From NCBI RefSeq assembly GCF_004153685.1, contig NZ_SDQD01000001.1, positions 620,001 to 684,000 on the forward strand: a stretch of DNA of 64,000 nucleotides, written 5' to 3'. A program made the position numbers and the translations under genes. Shown one piece after another: positions 47,314-57,507 of this stretch (position 1 is the first letter of the stretch; each line of letters begins with the position of its first letter). The stretch comes from Pollutimonas harenae. Its GTDB lineage: Bacteria; Pseudomonadota; Gammaproteobacteria; Burkholderiales; Burkholderiaceae_B. The notes below the pieces were generated by a model that did no database searches, was not told the DNA's origin, and worked only from the letters and a program-made list of their open reading frames with translations.

Positions 47314-49746
47314 ATGAGTTCTTCTACCAATTCTCCAAAAAATAATTCCGGCTCGCAAGGCTCCTGGCTAGGCCGCTTCATCCTCAAGGCCACCATTTTC
47401 ATGGCGGGCCTGGGGCTGTGCGGCGTCCTGCTGGGTTCGCTGGCACTGGCACTGGCCTGGCCCAACTTGCCCGATCTGAGCGCGATGATCGACTATCGTC
47501 CGCGCGTACCTTTGCGTATCTACACCTCAGACAAGGTATTGATTGGAGAATTCGGCGAAGAGCGTCGCAACGTTTTGCGCTTCCACGAAATACCCGACGT
47601 AATGAAGTCGGCCATTTTATCAGCCGAAGACGACCGCTTTTATCAGCATGGCGGCATAGACTGGGCCGGCGTCGCACGTGCAGCGCTGGCCAACATCATC
47701 CACATGTCCAAGACTCAGGGCGCCAGCACCATTACCATGCAGGTCGCGCGCAACTTTTACCTATCGTCCGAAAAAACTTATACCCGCAAATTCTACGAGC
47801 TGCTGCTTACCTTCAAGATCGAAGCCACCCTGACCAAGGATCAAATTCTCGATCTGTACATGAATCAGATCTTCCTCGGACACCGCGCCTACGGGTTTGC
47901 GGCCGCTTCACGCACCTATTTCGGCAAACAGCTCAGCGATATCACGCCCGCAGAGGCCGCCATGCTGGCCGGCATTCCCAAAGCGCCCTCACGATTCAAC
48001 CCCATTGCCAACTTTGAACGAGCCAAATCGCGCCAGCTTTATGTGCTGGGACGCATGAAGAGCCTGGGCTACCTGACCGAAGCAGAATACGAGCAGGCCA
48101 AGGCTCAGGAAATCATCCTGAAGTCAGCGCCAGGCACACCAGCAGGCGGCTACGCCATACATGGCGAATACGTAGCCGAGCTTGCCCGTCAATTGTTGTA
48201 CAGCGTGTACCAAGACAATATTTACTCGCGCGGCTTCAACATTTACACCACCGTCTCGTCCAAAGACCAAGAAGCCGCCTATCAGGCAGTCCGCGAAGGC
48301 ATACTCGACTACACTCGCCGGGCCCGCTACCCGGGCCCCGAAGAAACCCTGGCTCTGCCCGATGGCATCGAGAACAACTCCGCCCAGCTGGATGCCTTGC
48401 TTGACGACTTGCAAGAAAAGTATCCGGACGAAGGTGACCTGCTGACGGGCGTAGTGCTGGCGGCTAGCCCAAGCAAAATTACTGTTGCCCGCAGCGCAAC
48501 AGAAATCATCGATGTTACCGACAAGGGCGCACTGAAAATCGTTGCACGCGGCCTCGTCAAGGGCGCCAAAGACGATGTCCGCATAGAGCGCGGCTCGGTT
48601 GTTTATCTGCACAAGAACGGCGACCACTGGGAAGTGATCAACATGCCGGCGGTTCAGGCTGCCTTTGTATCGGTGCGCCCCCAAGATGGTGCCATCAAGG
48701 CGCTGGTTGGCGGTTTCGATTTCCAGGAAGGCAAGTTCAACCGTGTTACACAAGCCTGGCGCCAGCCCGGGTCGGCCTTCAAGCCCTTCATCTATGCCTC
48801 GGCACTCGAACGCGGGCTAACACCCGCCACCCAGATTTCCGACGAACCGTTCACCCTGACCGCAGCACAAACCGGCTCCAAAGCCTGGACACCCAAGAAT
48901 TACGGCAACAAGTACGAACCCATGTTGACCCTGCGCCAGGGTTTGTACAAATCAAAGAACATGATCTCGATCCGAATCATGCAGGCGGTCGGCCCTAAGT
49001 ATGTACAAGACTATGTCACCCGCTTCGGTTTCGACCGCGACCGCCAGCCTGCTGTATTGCCGCTGGCGCTGGGTGCGGGCAGTGTCACACCGCTGCAATT
49101 AGCTGGTGCCTATTCCGTATTTGCCAACGGTGGCTATCGCGTTCCGCCTTATCTCATTGACCACGTCACCGACAGCAGTGGCAAAGTCATCATGCAAGCC
49201 AAGCCAGTTGTTGCAGGCGACGCGGCAGCCAGGGCAATAGACCCTCGCACGGTGTATGTCATGAACGACTTAATGCGCGGCGTAGCCACCTACGGCACAG
49301 GTGCCCGTGTGCACCGCGAACTGAAGCGTAACGATATTGGCGGCAAAACCGGTACTACCAACGATTCGCACGATGCCTGGTTTGCCGGGTTTACACCTAA
49401 ACTCGTTGGCGTAGTCTGGATGGGCTATGATCGTCCGCGCTCCCTGGGCTCCAGTGAAACCGGTGGCGGTGCATCACTGCCTATCTGGCTCGACTACATG
49501 CGTGCAGCCTTGAAAGACCAACCCGAAACCCCTCCTGGCCCCATGCCCAGCGGTCTGAGCAAAATCAATGGCGAGTATTACTTCGATGAGTTTCCGCCCG
49601 GCAAGGCAGTTGCGCGTGTCGGACTACCCTCGCCTGAAGACATCCCTGTCGACGGCGGCGGACTGGATGCCATAGGTAATCTGCTCGATCAATTGACCGG
49701 CGGCGGAGGCCAGCAGCGCGAACAACCGCCCAACGTCCCGTTTTAA
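47314..49746 (+). CDS. mrcA: Penicillin-binding protein 1A (bifunctional transglycosylase-transpeptidase)
   Basis: This is an 810-residue inner-membrane enzyme polymerising and cross-linking peptidoglycan. A single membrane anchor lies at residues 25-50. The glycosyltransferase domain shows EDDRFYQHGGIDWAGVARA and GASTITMQVARNF near residues 105-150. The transpeptidase has the active serine in PGSAFKPFIYAS near residue 489, SKN in LYKSKNMISIRIM and KTGTTND near residue 678. It ends with a Gly/Gln-rich tail. It is divergent from aroK, a common proteobacterial layout. Confidence 0.95.
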   Translation: MSSSTNSPKNNSGSQGSWLGRFILKATIFMAGLGLCGVLLGSLALALAWPNLPDLSAMIDYRPRVPLRIYTSDKVLIGEFGEERRNVLRFHEIPDVMKSAILSAEDDRFYQHGGIDWAGVARAALANIIHMSKTQGASTITMQVARNFYLSSEKTYTRKFYELLLTFKIEATLTKDQILDLYMNQIFLGHRAYGFAAASRTYFGKQLSDITPAEAAMLAGIPKAPSRFNPIANFERAKSRQLYVLGRMKSLGYLTEAEYEQAKAQEIILKSAPGTPAGGYAIHGEYVAELARQLLYSVYQDNIYSRGFNIYTTVSSKDQEAAYQAVREGILDYTRRARYPGPEETLALPDGIENNSAQLDALLDDLQEKYPDEGDLLTGVVLAASPSKITVARSATEIIDVTDKGALKIVARGLVKGAKDDVRIERGSVVYLHKNGDHWEVINMPAVQAAFVSVRPQDGAIKALVGGFDFQEGKFNRVTQAWRQPGSAFKPFIYASALERGLTPATQISDEPFTLTAAQTGSKAWTPKNYGNKYEPMLTLRQGLYKSKNMISIRIMQAVGPKYVQDYVTRFGFDRDRQPAVLPLALGAGSVTPLQLAGAYSVFANGGYRVPPYLIDHVTDSSGKVIMQAKPVVAGDAAARAIDPRTVYVMNDLMRGVATYGTGARVHRELKRNDIGGKTGTTNDSHDAWFAGFTPKLVGVVWMGYDRPRSLGSSETGGGASLPIWLDYMRAALKDQPETPPGPMPSGLSKINGEYYFDEFPPGKAVARVGLPSPEDIPVDGGGLDAIGNLLDQLTGGGGQQREQPPNVPF

Positions 49747-49765
49747 ATTGGAACTGATTAATCCT

Positions 49766-50002
49766 ATGCCCAAGCCTCAAGACTTCCTCCAATGCAAGGC
49801 TGGTCCTCGTCTACTCGCAGGCCTGTTCATGGCGACGATGCTCACGGCTTGCGGCTACAAGGGCCCACTGTACATGCCTCCGCCCCCGGCACCCGACGAA
49901 TCACTGACAACGCCACCTCCGTCGACAACGCTGCCAGCCGCCGAAGCAGGCAGCCTACCCGGCGAACTCCCATCGGGCGCTACACCCAGCCCCGTACAGT
50001 AA
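49766..50002 (+). CDS. lptM: LPS translocon maturation chaperone LptM (YifL-like lipoprotein)
   Basis: This 78-residue lipoprotein has a short signal peptide ending in the lipobox LTAC, followed directly by GYKGPLYMPPP, the LptM/YifL hallmark CGxKGPLYxP. The rest is Pro/Thr-rich. LptM assists disulfide-dependent assembly of the LptD outer-membrane translocon. I chose the ATG at 49766 over the TTG at 49748. It sits just upstream of lysA, the usual context. Confidence 0.9.
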   Translation: MPKPQDFLQCKAGPRLLAGLFMATMLTACGYKGPLYMPPPPAPDESLTTPPPSTTLPAAEAGSLPGELPSGATPSPVQ

Positions 50003-50054
50003 ACTCCAGTATCCGGCCTCTTGGCCCGTCAACTTTTAAATCAAGCCATCCACG

Positions 50055-51317
50055 ATGACTGTCGCCCCGCATTTCCAATTCAAGAACGGCACGCTGCACG
50101 CCGAAAACCTCTCTTTGACCCAACTGGCCGAAACCTACGACACGCCCCTGTATGTCTATTCGCGCCAGGCCCTGCGCGATGCCTGGGAGGCCTACCGCGT
50201 CGCCACAGAAGGTCGCAATGTGTTGGTGTGCTACGGCATGAAAGCCAATTCCAACCTGGCAGTGCTCAATGAGTTCAAGAATCTGGGAACCGGCTTCGAT
50301 ATCGTCTCCGGCGGCGAGCTGGCGCGCGTACTGGCAATCGGCGCCGATCCTGCCAAAGTCGTGTTTTCGGGCGTAGGCAAACAGGTCTGGGAAATGCAGG
50401 CGGCTCTGGAAGCTGGCGTGAAATGCTTCAACGTCGAGTCAGAAGCCGAGCTGACACGCCTGGCGCAAGTCGCCCAAGATATGGGCAAGATTGCACTCGT
50501 GTCACTGCGTGTGAATCCCGACGTCGATGCACAAACCCACCCCTATATTTCCACCGGCCTGAAAGAGAACAAATTTGGCATTGCCATTGAAAAGGCCGTC
50601 GAGGTCTATCAACATGCCGCGAGCCTGCCAAGCCTGAATATTGTGGGTGTCGATTGCCATATCGGGTCCCAGATTACCGAAGTCAGTCCCTATCTTGATG
50701 CCCTGGACAAGCTGATTGCACTGATCCAGACCCTGGCCAGCCATGGCATTCATCTTAAGCACCTGGACCTGGGCGGCGGCATAGGCATCCGCTACACCGA
50801 TGAACAGCCGCTGACGCCCAGCGATCTGCTCAACAAGGTGTTCGAGATGCTAGCGCAGCATCAACTGGATCACCTGCAAATCGTTCTGGAGCCAGGCCGC
50901 TCATTGGTCGGCAATGCGGGCGTATTGCTCACGCAGGTCGAATACCTGAAGCACAGTGAAGCCAAGAACTTCGCCATTGTCGACGCCGCCATGAATGACT
51001 TGATACGCCCCACGCTGTACGACGCCTGGCACAGTGTCGAGGCCGTCAAGCCGCGTACACAGGGCGATACCTTGTACGATATTGTCGGCCCGATTTGTGA
51101 AAGTGGCGACTGGCTGGCGCGCGATCGCAAGCTGACCTTGCAGCAGGGCGATCTGCTGGCGATCATGTCGGCGGGCGCTTATGCCTTCACGATGGCCAGC
51201 CAATACAACACGCGCCCCCGTGCGGCCGAAGTCATGGTCGATGGTGATACTGCGCATCTGGTGCGTCCACGCGAGCCGCTGGAAAGCCTGTATGCCAGCG
51301 AATCCATACTAGGGTAG
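50055..51317 (+). CDS. lysA: Diaminopimelate decarboxylase
   Basis: This 420-residue PLP enzyme catalyses the last step of lysine synthesis. The PLP lysine is in YGMKANSNLAVL near residue 60, HIGSQI is near residue 201, GGGIGIRYTDEQP is near residue 243, EPGRSLVGNAG is near residue 277 and CESGDWLARDR is near residue 345. The length is normal. It follows lptM and ends at a strong bidirectional terminator. Confidence 0.96.
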   Translation: MTVAPHFQFKNGTLHAENLSLTQLAETYDTPLYVYSRQALRDAWEAYRVATEGRNVLVCYGMKANSNLAVLNEFKNLGTGFDIVSGGELARVLAIGADPAKVVFSGVGKQVWEMQAALEAGVKCFNVESEAELTRLAQVAQDMGKIALVSLRVNPDVDAQTHPYISTGLKENKFGIAIEKAVEVYQHAASLPSLNIVGVDCHIGSQITEVSPYLDALDKLIALIQTLASHGIHLKHLDLGGGIGIRYTDEQPLTPSDLLNKVFEMLAQHQLDHLQIVLEPGRSLVGNAGVLLTQVEYLKHSEAKNFAIVDAAMNDLIRPTLYDAWHSVEAVKPRTQGDTLYDIVGPICESGDWLARDRKLTLQQGDLLAIMSAGAYAFTMASQYNTRPRAAEVMVDGDTAHLVRPREPLESLYASESILG

Positions 51318-51358
51318 CCCTGAAAACGCGACGGCTTATTCAGAGCATTGTTCAAGTA

Positions 51359-51397
51359 AAAATAAATATGGCCGGTTTACCCGGCCATATTTATTTT
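51359..51397. terminator. Strong bidirectional terminator between lysA and ccsB
   Basis: A 17-bp perfect stem (51359-51375 with 51381-51397), loop TTTAC, GC core ATGGCCGG, with A- and T-rich flanks so that it works for lysA on the plus strand and ccsB on the minus strand. Confidence 0.9.
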
Positions 51398-51410
51398 GTG
51401 CTGTGTGCTG

Positions 51411-52769
51411 TCAAAGCTCGCCGTAGGAATGCAGGCCCGACAAGAACATATTGACGCCCAGGAAGGCAAAGCTCGTGATCACCAGCCCGATCAGGGCCCA
51501 GTATGCCGCCATAGTGCCGCGCAGGCCTTTCATGAGTCGCATATGCAGCCAGGCCGCGTAATTCAGCCAGACGATAAGCGCCCAGGTCTCTTTGGGGTCC
51601 CACTGCCAGTATGTACCCCAGGCATCTGCTGCCCACAGTGCACCCAAAATAGTGGCTACCGTAAAGAACGCAAATCCGACGGCGATCGCCCGGTACATGA
51701 TGTCGTCGAGGATTTCGAGTGACGGCAGCTTGCTGGCGATAGGCCCGCGAAATGCCAGAATGGCGCCCACAATAATGGCGCCTATGCCAAAGTACAGCAT
51801 CCAGGTGGCCGACAGTTCGCGCGAGCCAAACACCATGGGTTCGGCACACAAAATGGCACCCAGTACGAATAAGGGTATCAGCTTGGCCAAGGAGCGTGTC
51901 TGGCCGTTTTCCTTGACCAGATAAGCAAAACCCACCATAGCTGATAGCGAAAAAGTACCGTAGCCTATGAAGTTGGCTGGTACATGCAGCTTCATCCACC
52001 AGCTCTTCAGTGCAGGCACCAAAGGCTGAATCTGGAAAGCGTCGCGCGTAAACGAGTACCACAGCAAAAACACCACCGCCGAGCTGATCACCAGCAGCAC
52101 GAAACCGCCCAATGCACGTGTGGCATAGCGCCGTTCGTAGTACAAATAGAACAAGGCCGTGATCAGGGCAAACAGCACGAATACTTCATACAAATTACTG
52201 ACCGGAATATGCCCGATGTCAGGCCCCAGCAAGTGGCCCTCGCGCCAGCGCACCAGCATGCCTGTAACACCGGCATACACTGCGCTCCAGGTCAGGACAG
52301 TGCCCAGCCACGCGGCGGTCTTACTGACAAAACCTATCCAGTAGCACACCATGGCCAGTACAAACAGCGAACACATCCATAAAATGGCCGACTGGGAAGA
52401 GAACAGATACTTCAGGAAGAACACGTTTTCGGCGCGGGTAATGTCACCTTGAGCCAGCCCTTGACCCCCACTGTACAGCCAGATCGCAAACAGGGCGCTT
52501 GCCCCAGCAGCGATCATGAGTGTGCGCAAGGGTCGCCACAGCCATGCCATCCAGGCCAATCCGGGCACAGCGCCACAGAGAATAAGCTTCTCGTAGTAGT
52601 CCATGCTTTGGCTGAATTGACTCAACGCCACACCCGCGCCAACAACCAGCGCCAGGAAAAACGCCACATCGGTCCAGTCGGGTCTGCCTCGGTGGCCCCG
52701 CGAGTCGCCACTGGCGCTCATGGCTTCTTGCCACAACGGTGCGCTCGGCGAAAGAATGGTGTCGGTCAT
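51411..52769 (-). CDS. ccsB: Cytochrome c biogenesis protein CcsB (CcsA/ResC family)
   Basis: This 452-residue multi-span membrane protein belongs to system II cytochrome c maturation. The tryptophan-rich haem motif WGTYWQWDPKETWALIVW is near residue 389, with conserved histidines in flanking loops. It forms the haem-export and ligation complex with the ResB protein encoded 12 bases upstream in transcription order. GAGG lies nine bases before the ATG at 52769. A long N-terminal extension precedes the first membrane segment. Confidence 0.93.
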   Translation of the reverse strand: MTDTILSPSAPLWQEAMSASGDSRGHRGRPDWTDVAFFLALVVGAGVALSQFSQSMDYYEKLILCGAVPGLAWMAWLWRPLRTLMIAAGASALFAIWLYSGGQGLAQGDITRAENVFFLKYLFSSQSAILWMCSLFVLAMVCYWIGFVSKTAAWLGTVLTWSAVYAGVTGMLVRWREGHLLGPDIGHIPVSNLYEVFVLFALITALFYLYYERRYATRALGGFVLLVISSAVVFLLWYSFTRDAFQIQPLVPALKSWWMKLHVPANFIGYGTFSLSAMVGFAYLVKENGQTRSLAKLIPLFVLGAILCAEPMVFGSRELSATWMLYFGIGAIIVGAILAFRGPIASKLPSLEILDDIMYRAIAVGFAFFTVATILGALWAADAWGTYWQWDPKETWALIVWLNYAAWLHMRLMKGLRGTMAAYWALIGLVITSFAFLGVNMFLSGLHSYGEL

Positions 52770-52781
52770 TGGAAAACCTCG

Positions 52782-54842
52782 TTACGTAGCAAGGCGATTG
52801 AACGCCTCTTTAAAGCGGTCAAACTCATGATTGAAATCAAGTGTACGCCGCTGCGATGTCATGGCGGCCAAGAGCTCGCTGCCCTTGGCATGTGGTTTGA
52901 CCCATATCCAGATTCGACGATCACGGATATAAAACATGGAAAAAACACCAATAATCAAAAACAGGCAGCCCAGATAAACCGTATTTTTACCCGGGCTGCG
53001 CGCAACCTGGAATACACTGGCCTCGACCTGTTCAAACCCTTTCAGGCTAAGGAACACGGGTGCCGGATAATCGGGCAAATTTGCCAACGCCAATAAAGAC
53101 ATTTGTATCCATTGGTCGGCCTGTACCCCATCTGGTCCTTCGAGTTTGACCGCCGGCAGGCCGGAACGTTCACGCATCACAGCTCGCAGCTCAGTCAATG
53201 TTAACTGAATCATGGGCACGGCAAAGCCCAGCACTTTCTCACGTTCTGGCTCGGGTACTTTTTCAATAATGCCATTGAAGCCCTTGCGGTAAAAGGTCTC
53301 CAGTGCACCTTGGGCTGCCTTTTCGAGCATGGACGCAGGCATGGAGGGGTTGGCATTCTTCTGGGCAAAGCGCGCAGCCGCCTCGCGCACCAAGGCCGGC
53401 TCGGCCAGCGCAGCCCGCAGTTTCATGAACTCGCCCACAGAGTTGTCGGAATCGGCGGGAATCCGGATATAACGATAAGGCTGTGCCTCGGAATCACGAA
53501 CACCAACCAGAAAAACCGAACTGCCATCCAGCATCATGGGCAACATGTAATTGGTGAATTCATGCGCCTGACCGTCTTCACCGATAATCCGGTACTGCAC
53601 ACTGGGGCCCACATTCTGCAAATGCTCGTTCTTGGCCCCCGCCGCGCTTCCGGTTACAGAGGCAACATGATCAATGACGGCCTTGGGTTGGGGCTCAACG
53701 TCGCCAGACAGGTTTTCCACATTGATGACACGCAAGCCGGAAAACTCGATTTTCAAGGGTACGGGCTGGTCGCCACCTACAGCCGTGATATCTGTGCTGG
53801 ACCCTACGGTGCCAGCAAGCTCAAAAGGCTGAGCCGATGCGCCTGCCAGCGGATAACCTAGCAGTTCGAGCTTACTGCCGCCATCATCGAAGCTGGACTG
53901 ATACACCGTGACGCCCTTATAGCGCAAGGGTTCATTCACTTCTATGGTCTGGCTAAAAGACTTGCCCGTATCGGGATCGGTAATCTCGACCTCGCTTTTG
54001 AAGCTGCTGGGCATACCGGTAGAGTAATAGTCCACCACAAACTTGTTCAGCTTCAGGCTGAAGGGTAAAGGCTGTACCAGCACACCTTCACCGACAGCAA
54101 TAATGCCACTACTGCTTTGCGCGCCTTCAGGCACCAGCATATTGGCCCTGAAACTGGGATTGCGCGCCGACAAACGCCCTGATTCAGGCACCTCGGATAT
54201 GAGCATGTTCTGGGTAATAGGCAGCTTGCCGCCCAACCACACCTGAAGGCGAACCGGCAGTTCACTGTCGAGCAGACCGCCGATGCAAATCACCACAATG
54301 GCGGCATGTGCAAAAATGTATCCCAGTCGATTGGCACTACCTTTCTTGGCCGCCAGCATGACGCTGTCGCCGTCCTGTCTGAGTTTGGACTTATAACCCT
54401 GCTTGCTCAGCCACTCTTGCAGGCGCGCAAGGCTCTCGGCCGGCGGAATGGGTGCAACCGTTTCAACCCGATGGTGGAAGGAGCGTAGGCTGCTACCGCG
54501 CACGTATTCGCGGAAAGACCGCATATCGCGCACCATCTTGGGCGCATTACGCAACAAACAGATGGTGGTCGATACCACCAGAAAAGCCATGATCAGTAAA
54601 AACCACCAGCTGTTGTAAATATGCCAGATGGAGAATTTATCGAATACCGTAAACCAGAATGGCCCGAACTGATCCACATAACTGTTGGCGGCCTGGTTCT
54701 GCTGCAACACAGTGCCAATTAGGCTGGCCACGCAAATAAACATCAGCAAGCTGACGGCAAACCGCATGGAGCCAAGTAGCTCGACGACTTCTGCGCCCAG
54801 ACTACGCGTGGATGGAACAGGTTTCACAAGAGAAATCTTCAT
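52782..54842 (-). CDS. resB: Cytochrome c biogenesis protein ResB (Ccs1)
   Basis: This 686-residue membrane protein has three N-terminal hydrophobic segments (around residues 30-50, 80-100 and 175-195), a large periplasmic domain, and a final segment near residue 620 (TVYLGCLFLIIGVFSMFYI). It keeps apocytochrome cysteines reduced and, with CcsB, attaches haem in system II. The pair ccsB/resB together with downstream dsbD and a cytochrome c4 gene covers the machinery. Confidence 0.93.
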   Translation of the reverse strand: MKISLVKPVPSTRSLGAEVVELLGSMRFAVSLLMFICVASLIGTVLQQNQAANSYVDQFGPFWFTVFDKFSIWHIYNSWWFLLIMAFLVVSTTICLLRNAPKMVRDMRSFREYVRGSSLRSFHHRVETVAPIPPAESLARLQEWLSKQGYKSKLRQDGDSVMLAAKKGSANRLGYIFAHAAIVVICIGGLLDSELPVRLQVWLGGKLPITQNMLISEVPESGRLSARNPSFRANMLVPEGAQSSSGIIAVGEGVLVQPLPFSLKLNKFVVDYYSTGMPSSFKSEVEITDPDTGKSFSQTIEVNEPLRYKGVTVYQSSFDDGGSKLELLGYPLAGASAQPFELAGTVGSSTDITAVGGDQPVPLKIEFSGLRVINVENLSGDVEPQPKAVIDHVASVTGSAAGAKNEHLQNVGPSVQYRIIGEDGQAHEFTNYMLPMMLDGSSVFLVGVRDSEAQPYRYIRIPADSDNSVGEFMKLRAALAEPALVREAAARFAQKNANPSMPASMLEKAAQGALETFYRKGFNGIIEKVPEPEREKVLGFAVPMIQLTLTELRAVMRERSGLPAVKLEGPDGVQADQWIQMSLLALANLPDYPAPVFLSLKGFEQVEASVFQVARSPGKNTVYLGCLFLIIGVFSMFYIRDRRIWIWVKPHAKGSELLAAMTSQRRTLDFNHEFDRFKEAFNRLAT

Positions 54843-54928
54843 AAAAAAGGGGAAGCTGGCAACAGCGTCCCCTTTATTTTAATCTGCCTGCCGCAGTACG
54901 TTGCTGCGGCAAGTCACGTTGGCTGACT

Positions 54929-55630
54929 TTAACGTAAGCCTGCCGCGTAATCGGCTACCGCTGCGATGTCGGCGTCGGACATGCGGTCGGCAATTTCGTG
55001 CATGACCGTGCTATTGGCACGATCGTTGCTGCGGAAATGCTTGAGCTGATCAGCCAGGTAGCTGGGATGCTGGCCCGCCAGCCGTGGATAGGCACCGGGA
55101 ATGCCTGCCCCGTTGGGCGAGTGGCAGCCGGCGCAGGCCGGGACCTTGCGATCGGGCAACCCACCACGCCAGATATGCTGGCCGCGTTCCATGGTGGCTT
55201 CGTTGGTGGCAGAGGCAGCCGTTTCAGGATCGAGCGGCTGCTGAGCCAGGTAATAGGCAATGTTCTGCCGGTCTTCAGCGGTAAGCGCCGAAGCAAACGG
55301 TGTCATGACAGAAGGCGCGCCGTCCGGACCACCACGGGCTGGCTTGGATTTTTCGTCTTTGGGTGCAAAATCGACCAGTTGCTTGACCAAATATTCGTGA
55401 GGCTGGCTGGACAGGTTGGGGTTGGCGGGAATGGTGCTGTTACCTGCCGCGCCATGACAGCTGGCACAGGCCAGAACGCCACGCGCCATGTCACCATTGG
55501 TGTATAGCTGCTCACCCTTGGCGGCATCGGGCTTGGCAACAGCCACATCCGCAGCATGCGCTAATGAAACTACGGAAGACCCCAGCAGCAAGCTACTGGC
55601 AATTACGATTCTGGAAAGCATAAGCTTCAT
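54929..55630 (-). CDS. Cytochrome c4-type dihaem protein
   Basis: This 233-residue periplasmic protein starts MKLMLSRIVIASSLLLGSSV with a signal peptide ending near AHA-AD. Two haem-binding sites, CASCHG near residue 57 and CAGCHS near residue 160, give two cytochrome c domains of equal size as in cytochrome c4. I chose the ATG at 55630, preceded by GAGG, over upstream starts that overlap yihA. It transfers electrons in the respiratory chain and needs the ResB/CcsB system next door. Confidence 0.92.
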   Translation of the reverse strand: MKLMLSRIVIASSLLLGSSVVSLAHAADVAVAKPDAAKGEQLYTNGDMARGVLACASCHGAAGNSTIPANPNLSSQPHEYLVKQLVDFAPKDEKSKPARGGPDGAPSVMTPFASALTAEDRQNIAYYLAQQPLDPETAASATNEATMERGQHIWRGGLPDRKVPACAGCHSPNGAGIPGAYPRLAGQHPSYLADQLKHFRSNDRANSTVMHEIADRMSDADIAAVADYAAGLR

Positions 55631-55784
55631 GAAGACCTCGACGATCGCTATTCGATCCGGGTGCAAAAACACCACGATGACAATGCCACTTCTACCAAAG
55701 CAGGCCCCCGGAAGAAATGACGCAACTGTTTCAAACCTGCGATTATACAATAGCAGTTGAATTAAACCGTTCCAGGTAATCATT

Positions 55785-57418
<1,634 letters not shown>

Positions 57419-57436
57419 CCACCCCGCCCACCAATC

Positions 57437-57459
57437 GCTGCCCCCCCGCCGGGGGTAGC
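57437..57459. terminator. Possible terminator hairpin between hemB and dsbD
   Basis: GCTGCCCCC pairs with GGGGGTAGC (one mismatch) around a short loop, between the convergent hemB and dsbD genes. There is no clear T-run, so the call is weak. Confidence 0.35.
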
Positions 57460-57507
57460 CTTGCAGGCGGTATTCAACGAGCTCCCGTCTAAGGCAGAGA
57501 CGCCCGT